A stretch of 64,000 nucleotides of DNA, taken from IMG/VR virus record IMGVR_UViG_3300023172_000008, positions 1 to 64,000 of that record. One strand, 5' to 3'. Position 1 is the stretch's first letter. Every line of letters starts with the position of its first letter. Origin of the DNA: a virus. The notes beneath the pieces are model-generated. The model did no database searches, was not told the origin of the DNA, and worked only from the letters and a program-made list of their open reading frames with translations. The position numbers and the translations under genes were made by a program. Of the stretch, positions 33,279 to 42,199 are shown one piece after another.

Positions 33279-34236
33279 ATGTTCCACATTGTTTTTTACA
33301 TTCTTTTAAAGGATTAGTTTTCCAACCCTGTTCTATTTTATTAAAGAAGTTTGAAGAAAAGATTTCTTGCATAGTATTACTATGCAAATTAGGATAATTT
33401 CCAAAATGATTCATAAAATCAATTCTACTTGTCGATGTTGGTTGTATGTAATCATGATCTAACCAACAACAAGGAAGTAAGTTTCCATTGGCACCTATGT
33501 AAATTGCACGTTCTTCTTTTACTTTACATTTAATTGTGCAAATTTCTTCTGATGCTTTTACTTCTTTAATTTTTTCTTTATGTTTTACACTCTTTTCTGT
33601 TGGGTAAAGTGTATCAACTTGTTTTCCTGTTTTATCTAATACAGGTAATACGTCATCTCTAAATCTACTTGTGTTTTTACTGTAAAACTCTTTGAAGCCA
33701 ATAGTATCTGCTAATTCTTTACACGCTTCTTTTTGATGTGCATTATGACTAAAAATTAACATATCCCAAATAGCATATCCGCCAGCATTGATAAATGATT
33801 TTGCATTTTCTATAATTTTATTCCAGTCTGTACCAATACGATATTTACTGTGTGTATCTTCTAATCCATCAATACCAAAACGAACACGCACATTTAAATT
33901 AGCAAGATCTTTAAACCATTCTGTATTCCTAGCACTACCGTTTGTATTCATGCTTAAACTAATCGATGGATTTGTTTCACGTAAATATTGAAATATTTCA
34001 AGTGTGTCATTTGCAATAATAGGATCGCCGAAATTACCACACATATACAAACGATCTAGTTGACGTACAATGTTTCTTGGAATCCAATTTACAAATGTTC
34101 CTAGATCAACTTCGTTTAGTTTAAGGAAAGGATTTAACGGACCGCCTTGTAAATTTCTAGCACACATAGGACAAGAGGCTTGGCACTTTGACGTTACTTC
34201 TAAATGTATCGCTCTAATGTCTTCTATATTATACAC
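33250..34236 (-). CDS. Radical SAM protein with C-terminal SPASM-like domain
   Basis: A 328-residue protein with the cluster motif CQASCPMC (Cys18, 22, 25) and a C-terminal Cys-rich segment (CTIKCK, LLPCCWLDHD, CKKQC), which is the SPASM arrangement with auxiliary clusters. The GGEP block appears as CGNFGDP, which is common in peptide- and MoaA-like SPASM enzymes. The strand VRFGIDGLEDTHSKYR is typical of the barrel. It is of the type that oxidises or crosslinks peptides, but no precursor peptide is seen nearby. It overlaps the methyltransferase gene by eight bases. Confidence 0.85.
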   Translation of the reverse strand: MYNIEDIRAIHLEVTSKCQASCPMCARNLQGGPLNPFLKLNEVDLGTFVNWIPRNIVRQLDRLYMCGNFGDPIIANDTLEIFQYLRETNPSISLSMNTNGSARNTEWFKDLANLNVRVRFGIDGLEDTHSKYRIGTDWNKIIENAKSFINAGGYAIWDMLIFSHNAHQKEACKELADTIGFKEFYSKNTSRFRDDVLPVLDKTGKQVDTLYPTEKSVKHKEKIKEVKASEEICTIKCKVKEERAIYIGANGNLLPCCWLDHDYIQPTSTSRIDFMNHFGNYPNLHSNTMQEIFSSNFFNKIEQGWKTNPLKECKKQCGTYDVFKEQFR

Positions 34237-34831
34237 GTTTCTTACCTATAATCATAAATCTATTATACTTATCGAGCCTAAGTGTTGCACCAGTAAAAAC
34301 TTTTATTTTAGATTTATCTGAAAAGTTCATTAAATCCTTTGAACAGTTAATATGCTCATCTAACTCATCATAGTCATTACTTTGTAAAACTATAGTAGCA
34401 TTTTGTGGAACATTGCTTAACCATTGCTCGTACTGTTCTTGTGTAATATGTTCGCAACTTGTATTAATGACAATATCTGCTTCATACTTATAATCACACA
34501 TATCTGCTGTAACTGATTTAAAACGTCCTTCCATCTCTTGACGTTTGTTCATTGTACTAGCAATTTGTTCGCACTCTGAATCTATATCTACCGAAGTAAT
34601 ATGTTCAACATTAATATCGCTATTGAATATCATACTTGCTAACACACCGTTCCACCCTCCGTGTATTACAATTCTATTTTTGCTAGGCAATGCTGATTGT
34701 TCTAGTTGTTCTATTAACCAACGTTTACTACGCAACTGTCCTTTCCAAAAACTTTCAAGTGTGCGATACTTGTCTTCGCTATTGCGTATAGCGTCCATCC
34801 AAAACATAATATCATCTAATTCAATTTTCAT
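34229..34831 (-). CDS. Class I SAM-dependent methyltransferase
   Basis: A 200-residue protein with the motif I strand and loop RIVIHGGWNGVLASMIF, motif II acidic end HITSVDIDSECEQIA, and the block INTSCEHIT followed by ATIVLQSNDYDE, which I recall from small phage-encoded methyltransferases of this kind. The N-terminus is a helical cap (MFWMDAIRNSEDKYRTLESF). The substrate is unknown and could be a sugar, peptide or small molecule of the pathway. The ATG overlaps the upstream stop by four bases. Confidence 0.74.
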   Translation of the reverse strand: MKIELDDIMFWMDAIRNSEDKYRTLESFWKGQLRSKRWLIEQLEQSALPSKNRIVIHGGWNGVLASMIFNSDINVEHITSVDIDSECEQIASTMNKRQEMEGRFKSVTADMCDYKYEADIVINTSCEHITQEQYEQWLSNVPQNATIVLQSNDYDELDEHINCSKDLMNFSDKSKIKVFTGATLRLDKYNRFMIIGKKRV

Positions 34832-35142
34832 AATTCATTTACCAGTTGATCAAATAATTCTTCGCCTAATATGTAATACAATGATACAACTACAAATATA
34901 AACCATAATAACCAAAACACATAATAGCCTAACTTTGTCCAACCTAAACCTAATACCTTATATACTTTTTTCATAGGAAAATATTTTTCAAATAATGTAG
35001 TAATATCCCATACAAATTTAAGCATGAATATCCACATAAATGCTCTAACGTATTTGTTCTTTATATCAGAAACTTTAAAATTTGCTTGTGCTTCTTTTAC
35101 TTTTTTATCATGCGCCTTGAGGCGTTCCCATAACTTCTTCAT
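34828..35142 (-). CDS. Small membrane protein
   Basis: A 104-residue protein with a basic N-terminus (KKLWERLKAHDKKVKEAQ) and two hydrophobic stretches, about residues 34-52 (AFMWIFMLKFVWDITTLF) and 70-95 (YYVFWLLWFIFVVVSLYYIL), consistent with two membrane helices. It is the only clear membrane protein of the island, and sits between a radical SAM gene and a methyltransferase gene by 4-base overlaps. It might anchor the pathway enzymes at the host inner membrane; this is a guess. Confidence 0.68.
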   Translation of the reverse strand: MKKLWERLKAHDKKVKEAQANFKVSDIKNKYVRAFMWIFMLKFVWDITTLFEKYFPMKKVYKVLGLGWTKLGYYVFWLLWFIFVVVSLYYILGEELFDQLVNEL

Positions 35143-36119
35143 AGTTTTACCTTTGGTATTTTGTTATCTGCACTACTAACACAAGTATCAGTAACGCATT
35201 TAGATGGTGTCTTAAACAGCGTAAAACCGTGTGTAAGTGTACCTAATGGTTCGTCACTACAACTATATGCCCTCTTAACTTCATTACCACGTATAATACA
35301 ACTTTGATATCCTGCATTACAGTTCCACCCTTTAAACTTATTAAATCCAAAAGCATTAAACCGTTCTGCTTGATCTATTTCGTATTTTATTCCATCATTT
35401 GTTTCGAGGCGAACTTGTGCGACTTCTTCTCCGTCGATTTCTTGCGGGAATCCTGTTTGTAATTTTTCCAGTTGATCATCTGTATAACCAGAGACCACAA
35501 ATGACGCAGTAGGATCTGATTGCGGCTTGAGTGTGACATGAATTCCCCTTTCATTTAATCTTGCACATCTATCGTAATATTCGTTAAAGTGTTCTGGAAC
35601 CATAACTTGATTAACTGTTACAAGTGTATTATTTTCCATAAGCATTAAACACTTATCACCAAATTCTTTTTCGTCAGCAAACTCTGCATGATAACTTGCT
35701 GTTAAACTTCTTCTATCCATAACAAAGGTTTTATCTAACCAACGCATCCACCATGACTTGTTAGGAGATAGATTAGTTGTCATGTGAATACTTAAATATG
35801 GACTTTTAAAATCTTCATAGTATTGAATTAGTTCAAGTAGGTGTTTGTATGCTGTTGGTTCACCACCACTAAAACTAAAATGAAATTTGCTAAATCCGTT
35901 ATCATTTGCTTGGCGTTTAATTTCATCTATTGTATGTTTATATGTCTGCAAACTAAAGTGATCTGGTTTGTCTGTATTAGCATAAGGCCAGCAGTAACTA
36001 CATTTGTAATTACAAAATCTTCCTAGTATCCAACTAACAGAAAACACGCCTTCGTCAAGCATTGTTTTTTGACCAAAGCGTGTAATCTTGTCAAATGGAA
36101 TTTTTTGAAAATTGCTCAT
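35139..36119 (-). CDS. Radical SAM protein with C-terminal SPASM-like domain
   Basis: A 326-residue protein with the cluster motif CNYKCSYC (Cys36, 40, 43), SFSGGEPTAYK and a C-terminal set of Cys (NCNAGYQSC, AYSCSDE, KCVTDTC) that fits a SPASM or twitch domain. It is paralogous to the gene at 28525 (shared start SWIL...CNYKCSYC, GGEPT, and ASYHAEFAD versus ISYHPEFAN). The two may act on related substrates in the same operon. It overlaps the GT-like gene upstream by 29 bases. Confidence 0.84.
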   Translation of the reverse strand: MSNFQKIPFDKITRFGQKTMLDEGVFSVSWILGRFCNYKCSYCWPYANTDKPDHFSLQTYKHTIDEIKRQANDNGFSKFHFSFSGGEPTAYKHLLELIQYYEDFKSPYLSIHMTTNLSPNKSWWMRWLDKTFVMDRRSLTASYHAEFADEKEFGDKCLMLMENNTLVTVNQVMVPEHFNEYYDRCARLNERGIHVTLKPQSDPTASFVVSGYTDDQLEKLQTGFPQEIDGEEVAQVRLETNDGIKYEIDQAERFNAFGFNKFKGWNCNAGYQSCIIRGNEVKRAYSCSDEPLGTLTHGFTLFKTPSKCVTDTCVSSADNKIPKVKL

Positions 36120-36774
36120 GCAACCAATCCCAATCGTTTATAAGTTTTAAAGACTCAGGCTCATTACGGTGAGCAAGACCAAAGTCACTACCACGGCGAG
36201 CACCATCGATACAATAGTTTCCGAATGGTCTGTCCATGCCTTTTTGACACCAGTCAGTAAGTCTAAATAAAGTTTCTTCATCTTCTTCTCTATCAATGAT
36301 TTTACTAGACAATTTTACACATTCTCTAAATGCACTTTTCCAAGTATTAAAAGGATCTGTATTAAAAGCAGTAATATTGCTAACTTGATCCATTGCTTTA
36401 AAGTTATCACTAATACTTGTTGTCATATCAACTGTCTCAGTATTCATTTTTAGTGTTAATGACCGAGGTAATAACTTTACTCCGCCATACCCATAAACTA
36501 AATCATTTACAGGATTTTCACAACGCCATACGTGAACTGTATCTACATTGTACTCGTCAACTTCGTAACTAAAATCAAAGTCATCTTTAATAATAGCATC
36601 ACCGTCTACCACCCAAAACATTTTTGTAAAACATTTTTTTGCCGCGGCAATATGTGCATTATGAATTCCTTTTACACCATGAACACGTTTAGCCATAGGA
36701 AACTTTTCTTTTAACTTTGCATATACTTCATCTGCATTGGGTTCTTGCCAACTTATAAAAACTATATCATACAT
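36091..36774 (-). CDS. Glycosyltransferase-like protein (GT-A type)
   Basis: This 227-residue protein starts at ATG 36774, eight bases inside the upstream gene; TTG 36783 is possible. It has the pattern DIVFISWQEPNA, RVHGVKGIHNAH, then a strand ending in VVDGDAIIKDDF, where Asp57-x-Asp59 is the DxD that binds metal and nucleotide-sugar in GT-A enzymes. The same layout occurs in the gene at 43550 (SYDEPNC, RVHGVHG, TVDGDTIVD), making them paralogues. The sugar and acceptor are unknown. Confidence 0.62.
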   Translation of the reverse strand: MYDIVFISWQEPNADEVYAKLKEKFPMAKRVHGVKGIHNAHIAAAKKCFTKMFWVVDGDAIIKDDFDFSYEVDEYNVDTVHVWRCENPVNDLVYGYGGVKLLPRSLTLKMNTETVDMTTSISDNFKAMDQVSNITAFNTDPFNTWKSAFRECVKLSSKIIDREEDEETLFRLTDWCQKGMDRPFGNYCIDGARRGSDFGLAHRNEPESLKLINDWDWLHEQFSKNSI

Positions 36775-37675
36775 ATTTTGCAATATCCTCTGCTAGTTGT
36801 TTTTGTATATGTCTATCAACATGACAGTTATCTGGAAACTTATCACTTTTATTCATTAGGTCAATAACAACTTCGTAATCTTCAACAATGCTTCTAAATT
36901 CTGTTTCTATACCTTCTGGAATATCCGGAATGTTTAGTTCAGGTCGTTGTCTAGCAAACATACGTAATGCATCTGCCGCATTTTCTGTTAGGTCGGGTCT
37001 ACGTCTACGTACATTTTCTGCTGTACCCCAAGAACTAATTAACGGAACCGGACGTTCTATAATACTATCCATCCATCCGCGATGAACGTGTTTAATAAAA
37101 GTGTATTGTGAAATATCTTCTGGTAATTTTCCCCAGCCTTCAATTACTAACCATGGAATATTAGTTTCTTCATAAATTTTTTGTGCGCCGTCTAGTGCAA
37201 TTTTAAGCAGGCCGTCATTTATTTCTTTAATTGACTTTGCTTCTGCTACTAGCGGATCACTTTGTTTATGATACTTCTCTAAATCATACAAGCCTGCTTC
37301 ATCTGGCCATAAACTTCTTTTTAAATCTCTACAAGGCTCTGTTAGCATCCATATAATTAAATCAGGATTATAAAAAACAGGACTTGTAAAGCAAGGTGCT
37401 AATCCTAGTGCTTCTTCAACTTTAAAAATACTTTCGAAATTTCCTGCTCCGCCAAAAGCATAGTTAACTGTACAATGACCCATTTGATCTAAATGATAAC
37501 CAAAGCCTGGCCAAACAACTTGAAAAGGTTTAGGAAAATCACCGCTTAAATATTTTTCTTTATTCCAAGGACGAAACACTTCTGGATCGTTGTTGTTAGC
37601 ACACCCCGGCCCAGGAATAATTGTTCCCCACTCACCTAGTGCATTGCTATCACCAACTATTAAAATTTTTTTCAT
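36767..37675 (-). CDS. SGNH-hydrolase-like protein
   Basis: A 302-residue protein with a classic block I, ILIVGDSNALGEWG (Ser10 as nucleophile), a Gly-rich block YAFGGAGNFES for the oxyanion hole and Asn, and a C-terminal CHVDRHIQ, where the Asp and His could complete the triad. SGNH enzymes remove or transfer acetyl or acyl groups from sugars or lipids. Its place between a nucleotide-sugar dehydrogenase and a glycosyltransferase-like gene suggests a glycan-modifying role. The start overlaps the dehydrogenase stop by four bases. Confidence 0.66.
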   Translation of the reverse strand: MKKILIVGDSNALGEWGTIIPGPGCANNNDPEVFRPWNKEKYLSGDFPKPFQVVWPGFGYHLDQMGHCTVNYAFGGAGNFESIFKVEEALGLAPCFTSPVFYNPDLIIWMLTEPCRDLKRSLWPDEAGLYDLEKYHKQSDPLVAEAKSIKEINDGLLKIALDGAQKIYEETNIPWLVIEGWGKLPEDISQYTFIKHVHRGWMDSIIERPVPLISSWGTAENVRRRRPDLTENAADALRMFARQRPELNIPDIPEGIETEFRSIVEDYEVVIDLMNKSDKFPDNCHVDRHIQKQLAEDIAKYV

Positions 37676-38844
37676 CTTGTATTACCATAATGATACACTT
37701 TAAGCGTATCAGACTTAAATTCTCTCCACGGGTCAACAACAATACTATCGTCGTTGAGGAAACAATAAAGTTTAGGATGTGCTAGTAAAACAACTGCACT
37801 AAAAGGACCTTTTTGCGGACTTGCTAAAGGATCGACTTCAATACAGTGATATCCTAATTCTTTACAGTAGTGTCCTACAAGCAAACTATAACTTCCGTCT
37901 TTGTATGGAACATCAGGCTTATACGCAATTCCATTTAACAAAATTGGCAAGTCATTTGCAGAAGCAAGTTTTACCAAATACTTTGCCATATTTTTTGCTT
38001 GTACTTCACGTGCATTCATTATAGCATCAAATAGGTCATATTGCAAGTCTAATTGTTGTGCCATAAAACGTAGAGCAATGTTATCTCTTGGGTGACAAGC
38101 ACCGCCATCGCCCATACCTGCTTTCATATATTTTGGACCCATTATACGTTGTGTACTTTTTGATAATGCTTCAGTAACTACATCAACATCAATATTACCT
38201 TGACGTTCTGCAACATCTTGAATCATATTAACGAATCCAATTTTAGTACTAATAAATGTGTTGTAAAAAACTTTAATACATTCACATTCGTCCCAAGTAC
38301 CAACTTCGTATCTTGGTTTGTTTTCCATTATTGTTTTATAAAAATCAATAAGTTCTTTTGCATCGCCTGTCTTAGATCCGTCTTCGGTTCCAATCATAAC
38401 CATTTCAGGATTTACCATATCCCAAGCAACTGTACCCATTGCAATTAAGTATGGATTATAAACAAATCTTGGATTAGTAATATGCTGTACAAATTCTCTA
38501 CGTACTGTACCAGGAAGAACTGTGCTAATAAGCACAAGTAATTGACTGTTATTCATATGTCTGTTTGCTTCGCGTACTACATCAATTACAATATCATACG
38601 AAAAATCTTTTGGTTCTAAATGTGCTGTCGGTTGCTTACCGTCATAGTCTGGATGATGGGGTGTAGGTACTGCAATAAAAACAATATCTCTATCATGTAC
38701 TGCTTCTTTAATAGTTTCTTTTACTGAAACTAAATCGCTCTTAACATCAACTATGTCGTAACCGCTGACATTGTGTCCTTTTTCTGCAATAACTTCTGCA
38801 CAAGGTAAACCTAATTTACCCAAACCAATAAATCCAATATTCAC
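37672..38844 (-). CDS. UDP-glucose/GDP-mannose dehydrogenase family protein
   Basis: A 390-residue protein with the NAD-binding IGFIGLGKLGLP, the STVLPGT block, the catalytic-domain Lys191 and Asn195 in CIKVFYNTFIS, and the nucleophile Cys250 in GGACHPRDN (family form GGxCxPKD). The C-terminal nucleotide-sugar-binding domain is present (LNGIAYKPDV, VDPLASP). It oxidises a nucleotide-sugar C6 alcohol to the uronic acid, making a building block for acidic glycans. It is the first gene of the longest island operon, behind a late promoter. Confidence 0.87.
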   Translation of the reverse strand: MNIGFIGLGKLGLPCAEVIAEKGHNVSGYDIVDVKSDLVSVKETIKEAVHDRDIVFIAVPTPHHPDYDGKQPTAHLEPKDFSYDIVIDVVREANRHMNNSQLLVLISTVLPGTVRREFVQHITNPRFVYNPYLIAMGTVAWDMVNPEMVMIGTEDGSKTGDAKELIDFYKTIMENKPRYEVGTWDECECIKVFYNTFISTKIGFVNMIQDVAERQGNIDVDVVTEALSKSTQRIMGPKYMKAGMGDGGACHPRDNIALRFMAQQLDLQYDLFDAIMNAREVQAKNMAKYLVKLASANDLPILLNGIAYKPDVPYKDGSYSLLVGHYCKELGYHCIEVDPLASPQKGPFSAVVLLAHPKLYCFLNDDSIVVDPWREFKSDTLKVYHYGNTR

Positions 38845-38870
38845 ACTATTCTCCGTTAATTAAGTACGCA

Positions 38871-38891
38871 TATAAATACATAGTATTTATT
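38871..38891. promoter_or_regulatory. Two face-to-face overlapping T4-type late promoters
   Basis: A perfect TATAAATA (38871-38878) reads rightward to the gene at 38905, and AATAAATA on the minus strand (38884-38891) reads leftward to the gene at 38844. The two lie 5 bases apart in a near-palindromic arrangement, so transcripts from each must cross the other promoter. This 60-base gap holds nothing else apparent. Confidence 0.78.
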
Positions 38892-38904
38892 GGAACCCAG
38901 AAAC

Positions 38905-40173
38905 ATGAATCGCATCATTGGCTTTTTTCAACATAACGATTTTTTATCGTGTCCGCAAAACACTCTAACCTATGAGTTTTTAAAAGAAGAATTTAACAAA
39001 AGTGGTATTGTACACAAGGACATTACCATTTATCAAGGATTGATTAAATATCCTAGATGGCCAAAAACTGCACCAATTTTTAGACAAATGCGTTTATCTC
39101 ATCTACGTCAACTGAAAAAGGATAAGAAAACATTTTTTATCTTTGATGCAAGTACCGAGGGCTTTAGCACAATTTACGATCAACCATTTTTTGATGTACT
39201 GTATTTTAATTGTAAAGAACACGGTGTTGATCCCGAAAGAGTAATTTATATTTCTAGTAATATGCTAGATCATGATAATTTAAAAAGATACAATCAAGAA
39301 CACGGAATTACTAGAAGCATTAAACTAATGTGCTTTAACAATTTTGAATCTATGTTGTTTGGTGTGCAAGGTGCAAATCTTATTGTGGACCAACACGGTG
39401 ATATTAATGAACAAGCAAACAAAAGATTAAAAGCAAGTAAAAAAGGAACCAAGTCAAAATTTAAGAATAAACTATTCTTAAGTTTAAGTAGAGTTAATAG
39501 ACCACATAGAACATTGTCTGCTTGGGAGATATTTCACGGTGACTACTTGTTTGACGGCCTTATAAGTCACGGAAACTTTAATTCTAAATATTTTAGTTGG
39601 GATGGTTATGTTAGTCAAATTCCAGGCGACCACGGTATTGAACCTAAACACTTAAGACGCTGGAATAAAACTGTATTACCTTTAGTTGCAGACACAGAAG
39701 ATTTTATTACAAACCATGCTATGTTCCTTAATACACACTTACACGATCAAACGTTATTTCAAATAGTTAACGAAACGTTTGCTGAAAACTGGCAAGGTAC
39801 TAGTCAGTTTTGGAGTGAAAAAACATTTAGATCAATGTTTCATATGCAACCATTTATTATTTGGGGGCAACAAGGTGCAAACAAAAAGTTGCAAGAGTAC
39901 GGCTATCAACTTTTTGACTGCTTTGATTATAGTTTTGATGACGAACCAGACGATTATAAACGCTGGAAAAAGATTTATGCAGAACTAGAAAGAGTAGTCC
40001 TTCAATTAAGAAATATGACTTGGGAAGAACAAGTCAAATGGAAATATGCAGAAAGTGATAAACTGTTAAATAATTTTAAAACAATGTTAGCAGGTAAACA
40101 TACAAGAGCACAATTTTTTGATTTGTGTAAATACATGAGAGATACAGCAGATGGCAAAACAATTAATTCATAA
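38905..40173 (+). CDS. Putative glycosyltransferase-like protein
   Basis: A 422-residue protein starting at ATG 38905. Two blocks stand out: FLSLSRVNRPHRT (191-203), and, near residues 304-336, FWSEKTFRSMFHMQPFIIWG followed by KLQEYGYQLFD. I recall this combination (LN-R-x-R-HR, then SEKT...PFI..G....L...G..TF) from putative glycosyltransferases of giant viruses and cyanophages, similar in logic to the sugar-nucleotide-binding C-terminal half of GT-B enzymes. No signal peptide is present. The assignment is from memory of the pattern only. It overlaps the next gene by 23 bases. Confidence 0.48.
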   Translation: MNRIIGFFQHNDFLSCPQNTLTYEFLKEEFNKSGIVHKDITIYQGLIKYPRWPKTAPIFRQMRLSHLRQLKKDKKTFFIFDASTEGFSTIYDQPFFDVLYFNCKEHGVDPERVIYISSNMLDHDNLKRYNQEHGITRSIKLMCFNNFESMLFGVQGANLIVDQHGDINEQANKRLKASKKGTKSKFKNKLFLSLSRVNRPHRTLSAWEIFHGDYLFDGLISHGNFNSKYFSWDGYVSQIPGDHGIEPKHLRRWNKTVLPLVADTEDFITNHAMFLNTHLHDQTLFQIVNETFAENWQGTSQFWSEKTFRSMFHMQPFIIWGQQGANKKLQEYGYQLFDCFDYSFDDEPDDYKRWKKIYAELERVVLQLRNMTWEEQVKWKYAESDKLLNNFKTMLAGKHTRAQFFDLCKYMRDTADGKTINS

Positions 40174-41026
40174 TAAACCAAAAAGAATCTTTACATTTGG
40201 TTGTAGTTTTACTTCATATATTTGGGGTACTTGGGCAAATGTTATCGGAGCAGAATTTCCTGAGGCTGAGTTTAGAAACTTTGGTCGTTCGGGTGCAGGT
40301 AATCATTATATTTTTAATTCGCTAATGCAGGCAGATGCTGTATATAATTTTACACACGAAGACCTAGTTATTGTACAATGGACTAATGTTTGTAGAGAGG
40401 ATAGATATCTTCCTCAACGTGACGGTTGGCTTGTGCCGGGTAACATTTACACACAAGGCGAGTATGACGAAAAGTGGGTGCAAACTTGGTTTAGTGAGTA
40501 TGGTGCTTACGTTAGAGATTTTGCATTCATCTATGCGGCAAACGAACATCTAAAACATAAAACACAATTTCATTTCTTGCAAATGATGAAAATTGTTGAC
40601 TACACCGATCAATGGAACTTAAACAGACGCACACAACATCATGATAAAATTAAAAAACTAGCAGACATCTACAGACCAGTTCTTGAAACTATACAGCCTA
40701 GTTTTTACGAAGTTCTTTGGAACAACGATATTCAAAAGAAATTTAAACAAGATAGAAAAACTGTAAACAAAGATTTTCAAGACGGTCATCCTCATATAGT
40801 TGAATATTACAATTATCTCAAAGCAGTTTTTAAACATAACTGGCGTGACGAAACCGATGCCGCAGTAGCCGAAAGTTTTAAAAAGTGGGTTACAATGATG
40901 AACGGTGCAAGTAAAGGTGTTCCAAAGTTTCATATTTACAGTTCAGGACAAAGATTTGTTGATAGTTGTAACTATGAACTTAGATTGCGTCAATCAGATC
41001 AATTAGAACCAATCTTGCATTTATAA
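40151..41026 (+). CDS. SGNH-hydrolase-like protein
   Basis: A 291-residue protein with block I RIFTFGCSFTSY (Ser19), block III-like NFGRSGAGNHYI, and a C-terminal-half DGHPHIVEYYNYL that fits the catalytic Asp-x-His-Pro. These three give a fair SGNH signature. A C-terminal extension follows, rich in Trp and Lys. It forms a two-gene plus-strand unit with the glycosyltransferase-like gene, so the pair may add and edit a glycan. The 3' end overlaps the convergent radical SAM gene by six bases. Confidence 0.62.
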   Translation: MAKQLIHNKPKRIFTFGCSFTSYIWGTWANVIGAEFPEAEFRNFGRSGAGNHYIFNSLMQADAVYNFTHEDLVIVQWTNVCREDRYLPQRDGWLVPGNIYTQGEYDEKWVQTWFSEYGAYVRDFAFIYAANEHLKHKTQFHFLQMMKIVDYTDQWNLNRRTQHHDKIKKLADIYRPVLETIQPSFYEVLWNNDIQKKFKQDRKTVNKDFQDGHPHIVEYYNYLKAVFKHNWRDETDAAVAESFKKWVTMMNGASKGVPKFHIYSSGQRFVDSCNYELRLRQSDQLEPILHL

Positions 41027-42199
41027 TAATTCAGGAAAAGTTTCAGCAAAACTTCTTTTACGTATTTGATCGTAGTAAGAATTTTTGTTTGCCCATATAG
41101 CATTATGGTCTGGATTATATTCTACATTGCTAATATACTTTAACACACTATTAATAGTTTCTTTGTGTTCTCTATTAGTTATTTTATTGTAATATTCTTC
41201 TAAACGTTGTTTTGCGTGTTGTAGTTTTTCTGTTGGTACTGCTGAAACACTATAATGTACAGGATCAACAAGATTATATAAAGTACAACTGTTTACGTCA
41301 AATCCATTATCTGTCATATATTCTAAAAAGTCTACAAGTGTAACAATATTAAATGCACTTACTACTGCATTAAAACTCATAATTACGTGAGGACATTCTT
41401 TTTTAATAAAATTAAGATTCTCAATAATCTTATTCCAGTCAGTTCCTTCTCTAATGTATTCTGCTTTAGAACCATAATGATCTAAACTTGCTCTTACTTG
41501 TACTTTTTTAAATTGTTTCCAGTAATCTGTTACAAGTTTACCTTTATAAGTTAGGTTACTTAAATTAGTATTGTATTGTAATATTGCATCTGTTTTATTT
41601 TCAGCAATTAAATAATCTAAAATTTCGTAATGCTTATCTGTTACTAACGGTTCGCCACCTGCAAAATAAAAATCTTCAATATCTTTTAAATATGGCTTAA
41701 ACTGTTCAAACAAACTGTCATTAGAATCTCCTCCTGCAAATGTATATACAGGAACGTTCTTTCCGTTCGCATTATCTTCTATTGCCCAACTTGAACTGTA
41801 TGTTGCACTACACGTTCTACATTTAAAATTACAAATATTACTCCAGCGTACATCAAAGTAAAGTAATTTCATTACGTCTAAACTGCCGTCTTGATTAGTT
41901 AGTTCACGCACACCTAAATGCTTAGAAAACTTTTTATTATTTTCTTTTCTAAAACTCCAAACATCACTTGCTTCATGTGCCCAGCATTGCGAACATTCGT
42001 TTGGTTGTTCACCATTTAGTAATGCAAGACGTAACTTTTTGTATGCTTCGCTATTCCAAATTTCTTTAATAGTATTATGTTTAGTATTTCCTAAAGGTTT
42101 GTCCCACTTACCAATACAACAAGGTAACACATTGCCATCTGGATTGACATACATATGGCTCCAGGGTAATATACAAAATGTATCTTTACTTGTACTCAT
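41021..42199 (-). CDS. Radical SAM protein with N-terminal twitch domain
   Basis: A 392-residue protein with the full twitch set: Cys9 (FCILPWSH), Cys27-Cys28 (VLPCC) and CSQC (Cys69, Cys72). The radical SAM motif is CNFKCRTC (Cys123, 127, 130) with FAGGEPLV. Its strong similarity in layout to the gene at 31956 (WSHMYVNPDGNV versus WIHLATRPNGDV) makes it a paralogue. It is the last gene of the operon that runs from 47041 and overlaps the upstream radical SAM gene by 14 bases. Confidence 0.86.
   Translation of the reverse strand: MSTSKDTFCILPWSHMYVNPDGNVLPCCIGKWDKPLGNTKHNTIKEIWNSEAYKKLRLALLNGEQPNECSQCWAHEASDVWSFRKENNKKFSKHLGVRELTNQDGSLDVMKLLYFDVRWSNICNFKCRTCSATYSSSWAIEDNANGKNVPVYTFAGGDSNDSLFEQFKPYLKDIEDFYFAGGEPLVTDKHYEILDYLIAENKTDAILQYNTNLSNLTYKGKLVTDYWKQFKKVQVRASLDHYGSKAEYIREGTDWNKIIENLNFIKKECPHVIMSFNAVVSAFNIVTLVDFLEYMTDNGFDVNSCTLYNLVDPVHYSVSAVPTEKLQHAKQRLEEYYNKITNREHKETINSVLKYISNVEYNPDHNAIWANKNSYYDQIRKRSFAETFPELL

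Noticed and set aside
38890-38904. Upstream TTG start for the gene at 38905
   Set aside because: It lies inside the late promoter region, with no ribosome-binding site before it, whereas ATG 38905 gives a sensible leader.
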